Assembly (NCBI GenBank): GCA_019022495.1
Contig: JAFEKR010000001.1
Span: 1,488,001 to 1,552,000, forward strand
Reading direction: 5' to 3'
Source: Epichloe hybrida
Lineage: Eukaryota > Ascomycota > Sordariomycetes > Hypocreales > Clavicipitaceae
DNA length: 64,000 nucleotides
The notes under the pieces are model-generated. The model did not search any database, was not told where the DNA came from, and saw nothing but the letters and a program-made list of their open reading frames with translations. This document shows, in pieces, positions 1 to 10,911 of this stretch; position 1 is the stretch's first letter, and each line of letters starts with the position of its first letter. The translations under genes and the position numbers were made by a program.

Positions 1-890
1 AGAGTTGAGTTGCGTAATGTCCCAGTAGAAAGTGGTTGAGTCGCCAGGCCGCATGGGGTCACATCTCCAAGTGGTATTCTTAGAGGTGCATCCTGCCTCG
101 GTTTTCTGCAACGATGTTTTGAAAGAGAACGCTCCAGCAGGAAAGGGCATGCCGGAAGGGTCGTCGCCGTCATCTGCCTGACTGCCTTGCGTCGATACTC
201 TACAAGATATGGTCAATCAAGCCGTCCATACATGTACTCTGTGTGGGCAGCATCAATTTTTTTTTTTTTTTCCTTCTTTTTTGGACAAACTCACTTATTT
301 CTCAGGCCCACAGGCAGCGCAATAGCCAGTGTCACAATTATGACAAGAGTAACAATGCCCACAATCACCAGAAACCGCCGAGAACGGTTTCGGTGATTGA
401 ACCATTGTTTCTCGTCCGGGTCGCCAGCGTCTGGCGCGGGAACACTCTCATCTCTGTGAAGCTCTCCTGTTGAATCCACCTTGTACGAGGGTAACATGTG
501 TCCCGTGCTTGTGATAGTACTTGCTGGTGATGGCGGTTCATAGGAAGCTCGATGATCCAAGTTCATCGGTGATAGCATGTACGAGGGTAACATGTGTCCC
601 GTGCTTGCGATGGTACTTGCTGGTGATGGCGGTTCAAAGGAAGCTCGATGGTCCAAGTTCATCGGTGGTAGCATGCTGCGCCGAGCATTCTTCATTGGTA
701 CTCGAAGCGGGATTCTAGGAATAGCCCCAGGGTTGTAGACATTATCTTTATATTCCTTAGCGAAGTGCCGGTAAGGCGGCGAGGTCGCGGCGGATGGAGA
801 AGCCGCTGACGAGACCTCTCCAGGCTCATAGGCACCGGGGGTGATGGAGTCGACGGGACTTTTCTCATCCATGTTGTGACGATAGCCCAT
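1..890 (-). CDS. Fungal single-pass membrane protein with extracellular domain (partial, runs off left edge)
   Basis: Two exons are visible: 890-295 and 199-1, with a 95-bp intron (294-200, GTGAGT donor, TTGTAG acceptor) that keeps the frame. The first 165 or so residues are Ser/Pro-rich and cytoplasmic-looking, with a basic HRNRSRR stretch before one hydrophobic segment (about residues 172-195, FLVIVGIVTLVIIVTLAIAL). After the intron the chain continues with FPAGAFSFKTSL and TTWRCDPM, a pattern I recall from a conserved fungal family of uncharacterised membrane proteins. Inside the N-terminal part a 32-residue unit containing MNLDHRAS and STGHMLPSY occurs twice in tandem (672-577 and 576-481). 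Function is unknown; an extracellular, wall-facing C-terminal domain is inferred from topology. A start at the second Met (residue 7, MDEKSP) is equally possible. The 3' end lies outside the window. Confidence 0.75.
481..672 (-). repeat. 96-bp tandem duplication inside the membrane-protein gene
   Basis: Two adjacent 96-bp units, 481-576 and 577-672, differ at a handful of positions. They encode two 32-residue repeats in frame, so the duplication lengthened the Pro/Ser-rich cytoplasmic region without breaking the gene. Confidence 0.85.
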
Positions 891-2383
891 CCTGTATTAT
901 ACTGACGAAAGAAGGCACAGGTCTACAACAAGCAAGCCAAAAGGCTGCACTGCAACTCAATTCGGTCCGTTGGGGGGGGGTGGTTCCAACGCTATACTTT
1001 CCACGCAGCTTTCGTGGTGTCTCCAACAGAGAATATCTTCCGTGAATAATTAGTTGATAAAGAATGTAAAGAGAAGAGAAGTGAGGAAATTGGACGAAGC
1101 CCATTGAACTGGGAAAAACGCTGTGGATTATCTTTAACCAGACCGTTGACTTACTTGTAGGCAAATCTCGCTCACCTCCCCCTCGCGCCACTACCACGTC
1201 GTTACTTATTACTAGCGCATCCTCGTCCGCGTCCGTCCGCGTCCAGGCACAACAGAAATAGAGATAAAGAAGCATCTACGAGACAAGAGATATTATCATG
1301 ATGCGTCAAGAGGACGCGCATAAGAAGAAAGCATAGCAAGGGACAAAAAGCAAGCGGGCAAAGTGGTGCTTGCTGGTGTAAAATGCAAGACATGATAGTG
1401 AAGTGTCTCCCTTCTTTGCGATTTGCAGTTCACGCTAGCTCGGGCCAGGCCTTGGTGTCTCAGGAGTCAGGAAGCAAAGCGAAGCAAAGGAGATGAGAAC
1501 AGGTGGGATGGGAGAGACGGCATGTGTCCGCCCGACGATGGAAGGATGGAATTCACTTAATGCTGAATGAGAAAAAGTGACAGGGAAAAGCGGGCAGGAA
1601 AACAGGAAACAGCAGGGAATGAATGGAAGCCTCGTCTGAATTTCCCTACTTGAACTAATTAATAACGACCTCGGCGTTCTTTTCCAAAATCAGCAATCAG
1701 CTGGGCCAGAGAGATCAAGGTCGAATTATAAACGAAGACAGACATGGACGGAATCAAAACGATGAGATGCTTTTTTCGGGGAACATGTTGTACATGATTT
1801 TGGGAGTCCAAGAGCAGCGCAATTTTGAGCACCTTCATCCCTCCTCGCGCAGCTTATCCACCTTTTTTTTTTGTTTTTTTTTGTTTTTTTTTTTACACCA
1901 ACGAACCTCGTCTAGATATGTACCTAGGTACTCGAAGCGCTTCATACAATCAATTACAACCCTTGTACTCCCTACCAGACCGCAACATTCCCAAGCCCCT
2001 TCTCCAAAAACAGTGATTCACTCACCACAAGGGAGCTCACTCATCGATCAAGGAACTACTCTACGTTTTTTTTGGGTTTTTGAACAATCGAGCGACTGCT
2101 TTCGATTGACCATAAGCCCAGGAGCTATTTTTACAGAGTACTCATCACAAAACGGCTCGCAACGCCCTACCTCCTGCTAAGACCGCCACCACCTACCTGG
2201 TCGCCTCCAAGAAGTCACATGGCTCAGTTATGACAGTCTGTGGCTCTTCCCCAAGAGAAACGACTTGACACAAAATAGACGTTGTCGCTGCCACACGTTA
2301 TGCTGAATAGTGCTGCTGATCTCGTGACAAGAGTTTCATGTAGCAGTGCGGGCCTCGTTCTTCCCACTCTCCTCCTTCTCCAT
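891..2383. other. Intergenic region, no gene seen
   Basis: This is upstream of the membrane-protein gene and downstream of PXA2. It holds long T tracts at about 1861-1893 and a G run near 974-983. Open frames here (for example 1767-2180) have low-complexity composition and no recognisable domain. Transcript ends of the two flanking genes probably fall in it. Confidence 0.6.
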
Positions 2384-5053
2384 TTATACCTCAGCTTCCT
2401 GCTCAGGGACACCTTGAGTATACGTCGGTGCTGCCAAAGTTTCTCCCTTCTCAGTCCAAACAGAGGAAAGCTCTTGTTCGATTTCGTCGCGGCGCTTCTT
2501 TAATTCACCAACTACTGCCAGACGTTCGCGCAGCTCCTGTACTTCCTTCTCAACTTGCATTTTTTCTCTCTGTGTGCCAATGCGCTCGAGCTCCCAAGCA
2601 TCGCCGTGGTCACCCATCCCTAGGATCAGGTTGAACGTGTGATACTTCTTTAGAGAGGCGCGAGTCGAGATCGTGATCAAAGCTTGGATGACACGAATTA
2701 GCTGGACATGTCACGAACATTGATGTATGGCCAGAACTTACTGATTCCTTTTTCCTTGCAATTCTCGTACAAAAGACCCTCGACGTCACTTGATACCGCG
2801 CTAGTACCCTCATCAATGACGGCGTACTGGGGCTCGTGGTACAGCAGTCTTGCAAACTGCATCCTCTGCTTCTCACCGCCACTGAGCACGTCTTTCCATT
2901 CCTTTCGAGTATCCCAGCCGCCTTCGCGCTCGGGGAGATAGCCCAGTTTTGCTTCCTCCAGGACTCTCTGTAGATCCTCCTCTGACTTTCGTTTCTCTCT
3001 CATGTCAACGTGTCCGTCGGGGTAAATGACCTGATCACGCAATGTGCCAGGGCTCAAATACGGACGTTGCGGTAAAAACATGATGCCATCCTGTCCAGTG
3101 CTCTTAGGACGGCTCACAAGGCCACGATATACAGGCCACAATCCCGCGAGTACACGTGCAATGGCACTTTTCCCGACACCATTTGGGCCAGATATCTGCA
3201 ACATGTTTGTCAGTTCACGCCCCATAGTCGAGCAAAGGGCTAAATTTTGGAAGACATCGAAGAAAAAAATGCATGTGCTTACTAAAAGATGATCGCCGTT
3301 GCGAACGATCAATGATAATGAGTCCAGTAGCTCATCTCCACCTTGAGGCCACAGACCTGGGGCGACGATTGGAACATGTTCGAATCGAACACCTTCGAAC
3401 CCCTTTTGAATTGTTCCCTGGACATCGGACAATGAGTAAAGCTCTTTTTCTCCGCTTCGAAGGTAATAGGCACCGGCATGAACACGATGAAGGGTTGAAA
3501 TCAGAGTGTACACTCGGCTGGTGTAACCAGCAAGTTCAGACAAATCCTTGATAGAGTACATCATTCTGCCACCAGCATCAGCCAGCGACAACATGAGTCT
3601 CTTGTTGGTGATGAAGTCTTTCATTCGGTTGCGTTCGCGGCCACCCTTCTCGGTGTGCTCTACCATCTCGGCTGCACCGCCAATTCCGCCCCAAGCAGGT
3701 AGAAATACTGGTAATGAAGCAAGCATATACCCATAGGCACTCCAGCTGTACTTCAAAATGAAGTCCTCCAAAATGTTGTACCGAATTTTCAGCATGTAAA
3801 TGCCTTCCATCCAGCTCTTCAGTGACTTATACTCCTTATTCAAAAAGGTCTTTTCAATATCGGCGCCACCGTAAAAGGCAATCTCCTCAGCGTTAGCAAT
3901 GAGCCTTGCGTGCAGGCTTCGAAAGTCGCCTTCTTTGCGGCCTTCCACTGCTTTGAGTTTTCCAAATGGTGGCGAAAGCCTGCGCAGAATGCTTGCCGTT
4001 AAAAAATAGTTGCTCATCAGGCCAGTGAGAGCCAATGGGCCAAGAGATCGATAGAGTTGGAAGCTGAAGACACACAAGTCGACGAAAGGCTTGCCTAGGG
4101 AGGAGTAGAGGTTCGCTGCTGCCGCACAGAAGAGTGTTAGGTCTTGTGTGATGAATTGATCGGCTCCGTTGCCAACGCCGCCGTCCAGATTGTGCAGTTT
4201 GTAGAAGTTGAGATTTTCGTTCAAGTAGAGATCATGGATATATCTCGTGAGTCGAGTGCGAAACGCGATGGAGACTTTGGACTCCAAAAATTTAATCATG
4301 GCATTGGTATAAGATGCAAAGCCACCAAGACCACACCACTAATACGAGCGCATTTGTTAGCCAAATTGGCCAAGAAAACCTGGTATGGGATCAACGGTGG
4401 ATTACAAACCTTGAAGATGCCCCAGAGAAAAGCTTTGCCGTTTCCTGCCACCAAATCGCGGACCAATTCACCGTCCAGTCGCGCGACGACCAGTGACAGG
4501 TATGTTCGAAGCATCAGAAAAATACCATGACTAAGTAGCAGACCTGCCTCTTTGCTTGACCATCTGGGAATCATGATGCTCAGGAGACTTAAAAACTGGT
4601 GCAAAAAGGCCAGATTCAACCCAGGCTTGGTCTGGGCTGAAGGAACAGTGCCATCGCCCAAGCCAGATACCCGTGGGGGGTTCAAAAAAAGGCGTTCAAA
4701 AAAAGGCGACGATGCGCCTCAAAGGTCAAAGCCTTGGTCGTGTTAATGGTGACCTTGGAAGTACTGTCCTTGTAGGGGACGTAAATAGTCCGGGAGCCAT
4801 CCTTATTGTGAAGCCATGAGTTGGTTCTCACCAGCTTGCGCCCTTGCTCCCGTTCCTGTTTCTGTCGTTTCCAGCGTCGTCTTGCTCCCTCGCCGCCAAA
4901 CACAATCGTTAGTGTGAGTGCCAAAGTAGTGACGATGCGGGTGGTTCGTGATGTCCCGCGTAGTCTCGATCTAGCTGCGGAGGTCCATTTGTCGATGAAG
5001 GCAGCCAGCGCATCCTCGGCAGCCGTCCTCCTCAGATTGGACTGCGCAGCCAT
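2384..5053 (-). pseudogene. PXA2: Peroxisomal ABC half-transporter (ABCD/PXA2 type), frameshifted
   Basis: Family role: imports long-chain acyl-CoA into peroxisomes for beta-oxidation, as a PXA1/PXA2 heterodimer. Exons are 5053-4410, 4338-3283, 3195-2742 and 2682-2384; introns are 71, 87 and 59 bp. Visible are the ABCD transmembrane domain with an EAA-like motif (NAEEIAFYGG), Walker A GPNGVGKS (about residue 565), signature LSGGEKQR (about 664) and Walker B ending IDEGTSAVS (about 686), then a coiled C-terminal tail. I start at MAAQS (5053) rather than the Met 14 codons upstream because family members begin this way. In exon 1 a 14-bp unit is duplicated in tandem (4681-4694 and 4695-4708), so the frame ends after LFLN with AFF and a stop. 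Leaving one unit out gives exactly 812 codons plus stop. No intron can remove the extra unit. Either the allele is broken or the assembly is wrong here; all ATPase motifs are intact. Confidence 0.88.
4681..4708 (-). repeat. 14-bp perfect tandem duplication causing a frameshift in PXA2
   Basis: The plus strand reads TTCAAAAAAAGGCG twice in a row. Fourteen is not a multiple of three, so the PXA2 frame is lost. With a single unit the protein reads on from LFLN into PPRVSG, as expected for the family. Confidence 0.95.
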
Positions 5054-5467
5054 AATGGCGGTCGCACTGGGTGCCAGGGACCGTTGGGCGCCCAAATTAT
5101 CGTATTAAATCCGTGCCCATCGAGGCTCGGGATCGACGTCGCCCAGCGCAAGCAGCTCGAATAGATGGTTTTAGACTGTCGCGACCAAACGTCTGGTGGG
5201 TTGGATAGTAGCACGTCTGGCAATCAAGAAGCCAAGTTGCCGTTGACGTCAAGGTAGAGAGAGGTTGCTAGTGGTGGCGTGGATCAACCAATCTAAGTAA
5301 CGAGGGAAAGAGCATGTGAAGACAGGCACTGCTGTACCCGAGGCAGTAACAAGTACAGTGGGGGTGCAGATGTGAGGATAATGAAACGCGACCCCACCTA
5401 GCATCACGAAAAATCACGTTACCTTCTGTCTACATTATTAACTTAACTTATATATATCTTAATAAAA

Positions 5468-6347
5468 ATGCCTCTAATTATGCCTAGAGTTAAATATAGT
5501 CCTTATAAGAGGACTAGAGTTATATTAGCCTTTAATTTAGGTATAATAGGTAAAGAGATTATAGAGAAAGAGGGTATTTCCCTTATAACTATATATAGTA
5601 TCTATTAACACTATTAAACCTAAATATTAGCTAAGTCTTTACTACACCCTAGCTAGCTACTAAAACTTAGGATATATAATAAAAGGTATATCTTTCTTTA
5701 GATATAAAGTAATCCTTTTATAAAGAATAAAGATCTAGTTTAATAGGCTAGTCTTAACTATTCTATAATTACTTTATAAAGGTTCCTTATAAAAGAGAGT
5801 ATTTAGCACTAAAAGGCACTTTAATAACCTAAATTATCACTAGAAGTAGCTAAAAAAAGGCTTAAATTTATATATAAGTATCTATATAAGTTACTATCTT
5901 TTTAGTAATATTAGATCTTTTTAGATAAAAGTATAATTAAATATAAAAAAGGGGAGCATTAGAAATAGGTTTATTATAATTAAGTATATATATAAAAATA
6001 GCTATAACTCCTATAACTTACTTTTCTAGACTAAGTAACTTTTTCTATAATATATTTAACCTTAAATAAAGCTAATAAGGTATTTATAAATATTCTAGGG
6101 TGCTATTATGTTTAACTATTATACTTTATTATACACACTTTACAGAGACTATTAAGTAGTATATAATAGTGTTATAGCACACTAAATCTTAGAATGCCTT
6201 TAAGAGTAGCTTCTAACTATTACTAAACTAGGTTATATATTTACTTAAGATAACACTCTAACTTATAAAGCTTAAATTATATAAGAGTGGTTAAAGGAAT
6301 AAGCTAATAAAAACGCGGTTAAATTAGTAAATTAGCTACTATATTTA
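5468..6347 (+). pseudogene. Tc1/mariner transposase, N-terminal part (RIP-degraded)
   Basis: From the ATG at 5468 the frame gives a helix-turn-helix type start (MPRVKYSPYKRTRVILAF) followed by further Tc1-like sequence that is broken by many TAA/TAG codons. These stops stand where CAA, CAG or TGG would be expected, so C-to-T change on both strands explains them. The half ends at the 15-bp direct repeat at 6333-6347, just where the DDE-domain motif WPPYSPDLNPIE should continue. Confidence 0.7.
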
Positions 6348-6350
6348 TAT

Positions 6351-6453
6351 TCTTTACGCTAGCTAGCTAACTATGTAGCTGTTCCTAGTACTCCATCCGC
6401 TTAGTTAAGAGAGAAAACCCTTTACTAGGAAGAAAAACCCCCTTATGTCTATA
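6351..6453 (+). repeat. 104-bp dispersed repeat, copy A
   Basis: It runs from TCTTTACGCTAG to ACCCCCTTATGTCTATA. The same sequence recurs inverted at 7948-8051 and direct at 9751-9855. Copy A lies at the left end of the nested insertion, outside the palindrome, which shows that palindrome arms and the insertion end share an ancestor. Confidence 0.8.
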
Positions 6454-7947
6454 AATAAGCTAGCGCTAACCCTCTTCTAGGTCTACGCTACATTAGATAT
6501 AATTAATTATAGGTATTTAGTGCTAGCTTACGCTAGCCTTATCCTAAAGAAAATAAAAAAGAAAGAAAAAAGTATAGTAATAGTCCTAACTAGCTCCCTT
6601 TAGTGCTAGTCTAGTCTTACTCTAACCTAGCTCTATGTCCCTTACTTTACCCTAGGGCATAGTGAATTTAGATTTATAATAATAATTTACTTTTTATTTG
6701 CTTTACTTCTAACTCTTCTAGTGCCTTACTTTTTAGCTAAATTTAACCTAGCACTAGTCTAAATATCTTATAAAGTCTAAGTATATAGTTTTATTTAGTT
6801 ATAGTAAGAGGTAAGTAATTTAGGCCTAGTAACTAGGTAGTTTTACTCTTAGATTAGTTACGCGCTATCTATGTGTTTACTTATCTTATGCTTTATTTTC
6901 TAGCTAATATTATAGTTAGTCCCCCCCCCCCCTCTCTTAAGTATAAAAGAGGGCTCCTCCCCCCTTAAGGTTCTAACCTTTTTTCTCTTCTTATAATAAA
7001 TTTCCTATAGGTTCTTTTCCTTCCTATCCCTTTTAGGAGCTATTTAAGGCTTCTCTAGTCTAGTGCTAGCAGAGTATTGTTTGTATTGTATTTATTGTAT
7101 TTTTTCGGAAAAATTTGTATTTATATTATATTTAAAAAAAATTATATTTATTATATTATATTATATTAAATACAAATTATTTTGTAGTGTAGTTAGTGTA
7201 GTAACTACACTAACTACAAATAATACAAATGTATTATTAGGTATAAAAAAAAGTGTGACTTTTTATTAGCTAAGGTTATTATTAGGATTAAAAGAGAATT
7301 AGTTAATAGAAACCTTTTATTATTAGCTATTTTATCTAATTAGTTATATAATTTATAATATTATATTATTTTAAACATTTTACTATAACTAGTGTTATAT
7401 ATAATATTATAACTTTTTAATAATACTATTATACTTATTACTTTATTTTACTAATATAACTTTAAGAAAAACCTTCTAATTATTTTATTTACTATTATTA
7501 GGAATTATTTTATATTTCTTTTATTAATTTAATTAAAAAATACCCTAAACTAATATAATTAAATTAAATTAGAAATCTAAATAAATATCTATAAGTTAAT
7601 AGACTATATACTTAGTACTTAAATATTATTATTAATAAAATAAGAACTTAAAAAAAGCTTAAACTATTTATTTACTATTTAAACTAATTAAATATTACTT
7701 TAAGCTTTATAATTCTAAAGCTTTAAGAAGTTATATATAGTAACTTTATATATCTTATTATAATAATATATAAAGAAAGAATATAATAGAAAATATTTAT
7801 AATATTTATAATATTTTAATAGATTCTTAATAGTATATTTTAGTTACCTTATATAGCTTAAATAAGCTATAGAAATAAGTTTAACTTATTTTTAAAAATA
7901 ATAGTAAGACTAACTTTTATATAATATACTATACTTATTATAAGGTA

Positions 7948-8051
7948 TATAGATATAAGGGGGTTTTTCTTCCTAGTATAGGGTTTTCCCTCTTAACTAA
8001 GCAGTTAGAGTACTAGGACTAGCTACTTAATTAGCTATCTAGCGTAAAGAA
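7948..8051 (-). repeat. 104-bp dispersed repeat, copy B (in left palindrome arm)
   Basis: Reverse complement of copies A and C, with the landmark GGGTTTTCCCTCTTAACTAA near its middle. Confidence 0.8.
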
Positions 8052-8078
8052 TATATATATACTTATTATAATAGATTT

Positions 8079-8207
8079 AATAACTTTAATAACTTTAATA
8101 ATTTTAATAACTTTAATAATTTTAATAACTTTAATAACTTTAATAACTTTAATAACTTTAATAACTTTAATAACTTTAATAACCTTAATAACCTTAATAA
8201 CCTTAAT
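8079..8207. repeat. 9-bp minisatellite, about 13 units (left arm)
   Basis: Tandem units of TAATAACTT, changing to TAATAACCT at the right. The matching place in the other arm (9652-9732) has fewer units. Confidence 0.85.
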
Positions 8208-8689
8208 TACTATTATTACTATTATCTTACTTTTATTATTATTTTAAAAAACATAAAAAAGAAAACATTTTTATGATATTAATATTTTTAAAAACCTTAA
8301 AATACTAAGTTATTAAAAACTATAGCTTTTACTATAGTAATTTACTTATAATTACTAGTATTTATATTTTATTTATTTATTAGTTATATATATTTTATTA
8401 AACTTTAACACTAATAATATTCTAAGTAATATTAGTATTTTAAGCTATTCTAAGCTATTCTAACCTACTCTAAGCTATTCTAAGCTATTCTAAGCTAGTA
8501 TAAGCTAGTATAAGCTAGTATAAGCTATCTTAAGCTATAATAACCTATAATAAGGTACTTATAGTAAGCTAATTAGTAGTTTATTTTATGTAATTACTTT
8601 AGTTTACAATTTTTTTTTTAAATAAGTAATAATAATAATTTATAGAAATAGAAAACAATTAATAAAAATAGTAAATAATATAATAAGAA

Positions 8690-9105
8690 GGTTTTTCTTT
8701 AAGCTATATTAGTAAAATAAAGTATTAAGTATAGTAGTATTATTAAAAAGTTATAATATTATATATAACCCTAGTTATAGTAAAATTAACAAAATAGTAT
8801 AATATTATAAATTATATAACTAATTAGATAAAATAGCTAATAATATAAGGGTTCTATTAACTAATTTTCTATTAATCCTAATAATAACCTTAGTTAATAA
8901 AAAGTTATACTTTTTTTTTACCTAATAATACATTTGTATTGTTTGTAGTTAGTGTAGTTACTATAAATTAATTTGTATTTATTATATTTACTACAAAATA
9001 ATTTGTATTATATTTTATTTATATTGTATTTTATATTATATTGTATTTAATACAATATAATACAAACAATACAATACAATACACATTGTAGTGCAATACT
9101 CTAGT
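8690..9105 (-). repeat. Third copy of the palindrome-arm terminus
   Basis: It matches about 10290-10700 in the same orientation, including TATAATATTATATATAAC, the 'AATAATA CATTTGTATTGTTTGTAG' region and the terminal CAATACTCT. It sits in the spacer between the two arms. Confidence 0.7.
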
Positions 9106-9420
9106 TAGCTTATATTAGCTTATAATAGCATATATTAGGTTATAATAGTATATTATAGCTTAGAATAGCTTAGAGTAGGTTAGAATAGCTTAGAATAGCT
9201 TAAAATACTAATATTACTTAGAATATTATTAGTGTTAAAGTTTAATAAAATATATATAACTAATAAATAAATAAAATATAAATACTAGTAATTATAAGTA
9301 AATTACTATAGTAAAAGCTATAGTTTTTAATAACTTAGTATTTTAAGGTTTTTAAAAATATTAATATCATAAAAATGTTTTCTTTTTTATGTTTTTTAAA
9401 ATAATAATAAAAGTAAGATA

Positions 9421-9650
9421 ATAGTAATAATAGTAATAATAGTAATAATAGTAATAATAGTAATAATAGTAATAATAGTAATAATAGTAATAATAATAAT
9501 AGTAATAATAGTAATAATAGTAATAATAGTAATAATAGTAATAATAGTAATAATAGTAATAATAGTAATAATAGTAATAATAGTAATAATAGTAATAATA
9601 GTAATAATAGTAATAATAGTAATAATAGTAATAATAGTAATAATAGTAAT
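9421..9650. repeat. 9-bp minisatellite AGTAATAAT, about 25 units
   Basis: An almost perfect array of AGTAATAAT. The partner position in the left arm (about 8208-8225) has only two to three units, so the array grew in one arm after the palindrome formed. Confidence 0.9.
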
Positions 9651-9750
9651 TAAGGTTATTAAGGTTATTAAGGTTATTAAAGTTATTAAAGTTATTAAAG
9701 TTATTAAAGTTATTAAAGTTATTAAATCTATTATAATAAGTATATATATA

Positions 9751-9855
9751 TTCTTTACGCTAGATAGCTAATTAAGTAGCTAGTCCTAGTACTCTAACTG
9801 CTTAGTTAAGAGGGAAAACCCTATACTAGGAAGAAAAAACCCCCTTATATCTATA
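9751..9855 (+). repeat. 104-bp dispersed repeat, copy C (in right palindrome arm)
   Basis: Same orientation as copy A; landmark TTAGTTAAGAGGGAAAACCC. Confidence 0.8.
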
Positions 9856-10911
9856 TACCTTATAATAAGTATAGTATATTATATAAAAGTTAGTCTTACT
9901 ATTATTTTTAAAAATAAGTTAAACTTATTTCTATAGCTTATTTAAGCTATATAGGTAACTAAAATATACTATTAAGAATCTATTAAAATATTATAAATAT
10001 TTTCTATTATATTCTTCTTTATATATTATTATAATAAGATATATAAAGTTACTATATATAACTTCTTAAAGCTTTAGAATTATAAAGCTTATAGTAATAT
10101 TTAATTAGTTTTAAATAGTAAATAAATAGTTTAAGCTTTTTAAGTTCTTATTTTATTAATAATAATTTTAAGTACTAAGTATATAGTCTATTAACTTATA
10201 GATATTTATTTAGATTTCTAATTTAATTTAATTATATTAGTTTAGGTATTTTTAATTAAATTAATTAAATTAATAAAAGAAATATAAAATAATTAGAAGG
10301 TTTTTCTTAAAGTTATATTAGTAAAATAAAGTAATAAGTATAATGGTATTATTAAAAAGTTATAATATTATATATAACACTAGTTATAGTAAAATATTTA
10401 AAATAATATAATATTATAAATTATATAACTAATTAGATAAAATAGCTAATAATAAAAGGTTTCTATTAACTAATTCTCTTTAAATCCTAATAATAACCTT
10501 AGCTAATAAAAAGTCCCACTTTTTTTTTTACCTAATAATATATTTGTATTGTTTGTAGTTAGTGTAATTACTACACTAATTACACTATAAAATAATTTGT
10601 ATTTAATATAATTTAATATAATAAATATAAATTTTTTTAAATACAATATAAATACAAATTTTTCCGAAAAAATACAATAAATACAATACAAACAATACTC
10701 TGGCTCTCTCCCACGCCTATGTTATCTCTATTGCCTGTTAGAATGCTAGTCTTCCTATCTCTTCTTCCACTCCTCGTACAGTTATGCGTCTAGTTCGTTG
10801 TTGGCAAGTAGAGGTCTTCTTCTGCGTTATAGTACCGTCTACACTGAGTCAGCCGCGGCCCGTATCTTGTTTGTCATTCCGCTGAGTACGATCCTTTCCT
10901 CAAACTTCCGC

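Larger units (their letters stand above)
7065..10705. repeat. 3.6-kb imperfect palindrome of AT-rich repeat DNA
   Basis: The left arm (7065 to about 8590) is matched in reverse complement by the right arm (about 9106 to 10705). The outer ends match as CAGAGTATTG (7065 on) and CAATACTCTG (ending 10705), followed inward by the same TTTTTCGGAAAAATTTGTAT-type sequence. Many unmatched substitutions and different minisatellite lengths show the arms have drifted. A third copy of the outer part of the arm lies in the middle (about 8690-9105), oriented like the right arm. Confidence 0.8.
6348..10911. mobile_element. Nested insertion with 15-bp target-site duplication
   Basis: The sequence TAGCTACTATATTTA stands at 6333-6347 and again at 10912-10926. 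Everything between is foreign to the transposase gene it splits. The insertion holds a 104-bp repeat at its left end, the large palindrome 7065-10705, and a right end (10706-10911) of nearly normal base composition. A 15-bp duplication fits target-primed (LINE-like) integration better than common cut-and-paste elements, but I see no reverse transcriptase and no A tail, so the class is unknown. Confidence 0.7.

Noticed and set aside
1767..2180. 137-codon frame with long Phe runs
   Set aside because: The Phe runs come from T tracts; no domain.
4681..4708. An intron that would remove the PXA2 frameshift
   Set aside because: There is no GT...AG pair near the duplication, and the flanking protein sequence is continuous if one 14-bp unit is dropped.
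9421..9650. Regular short repeats resembling a CRISPR array
   Set aside because: Units are 9 bp with no spacers, in a eukaryotic genome; this is a minisatellite.
7063..10691. Two open frames (7063-7269 + and 10503-10691 -) with nearly identical 62-69 residue products, which look like a conserved small protein
   Set aside because: They are the two arms of the same palindrome read from opposite strands; the composition is only that of AT-rich repeat DNA.
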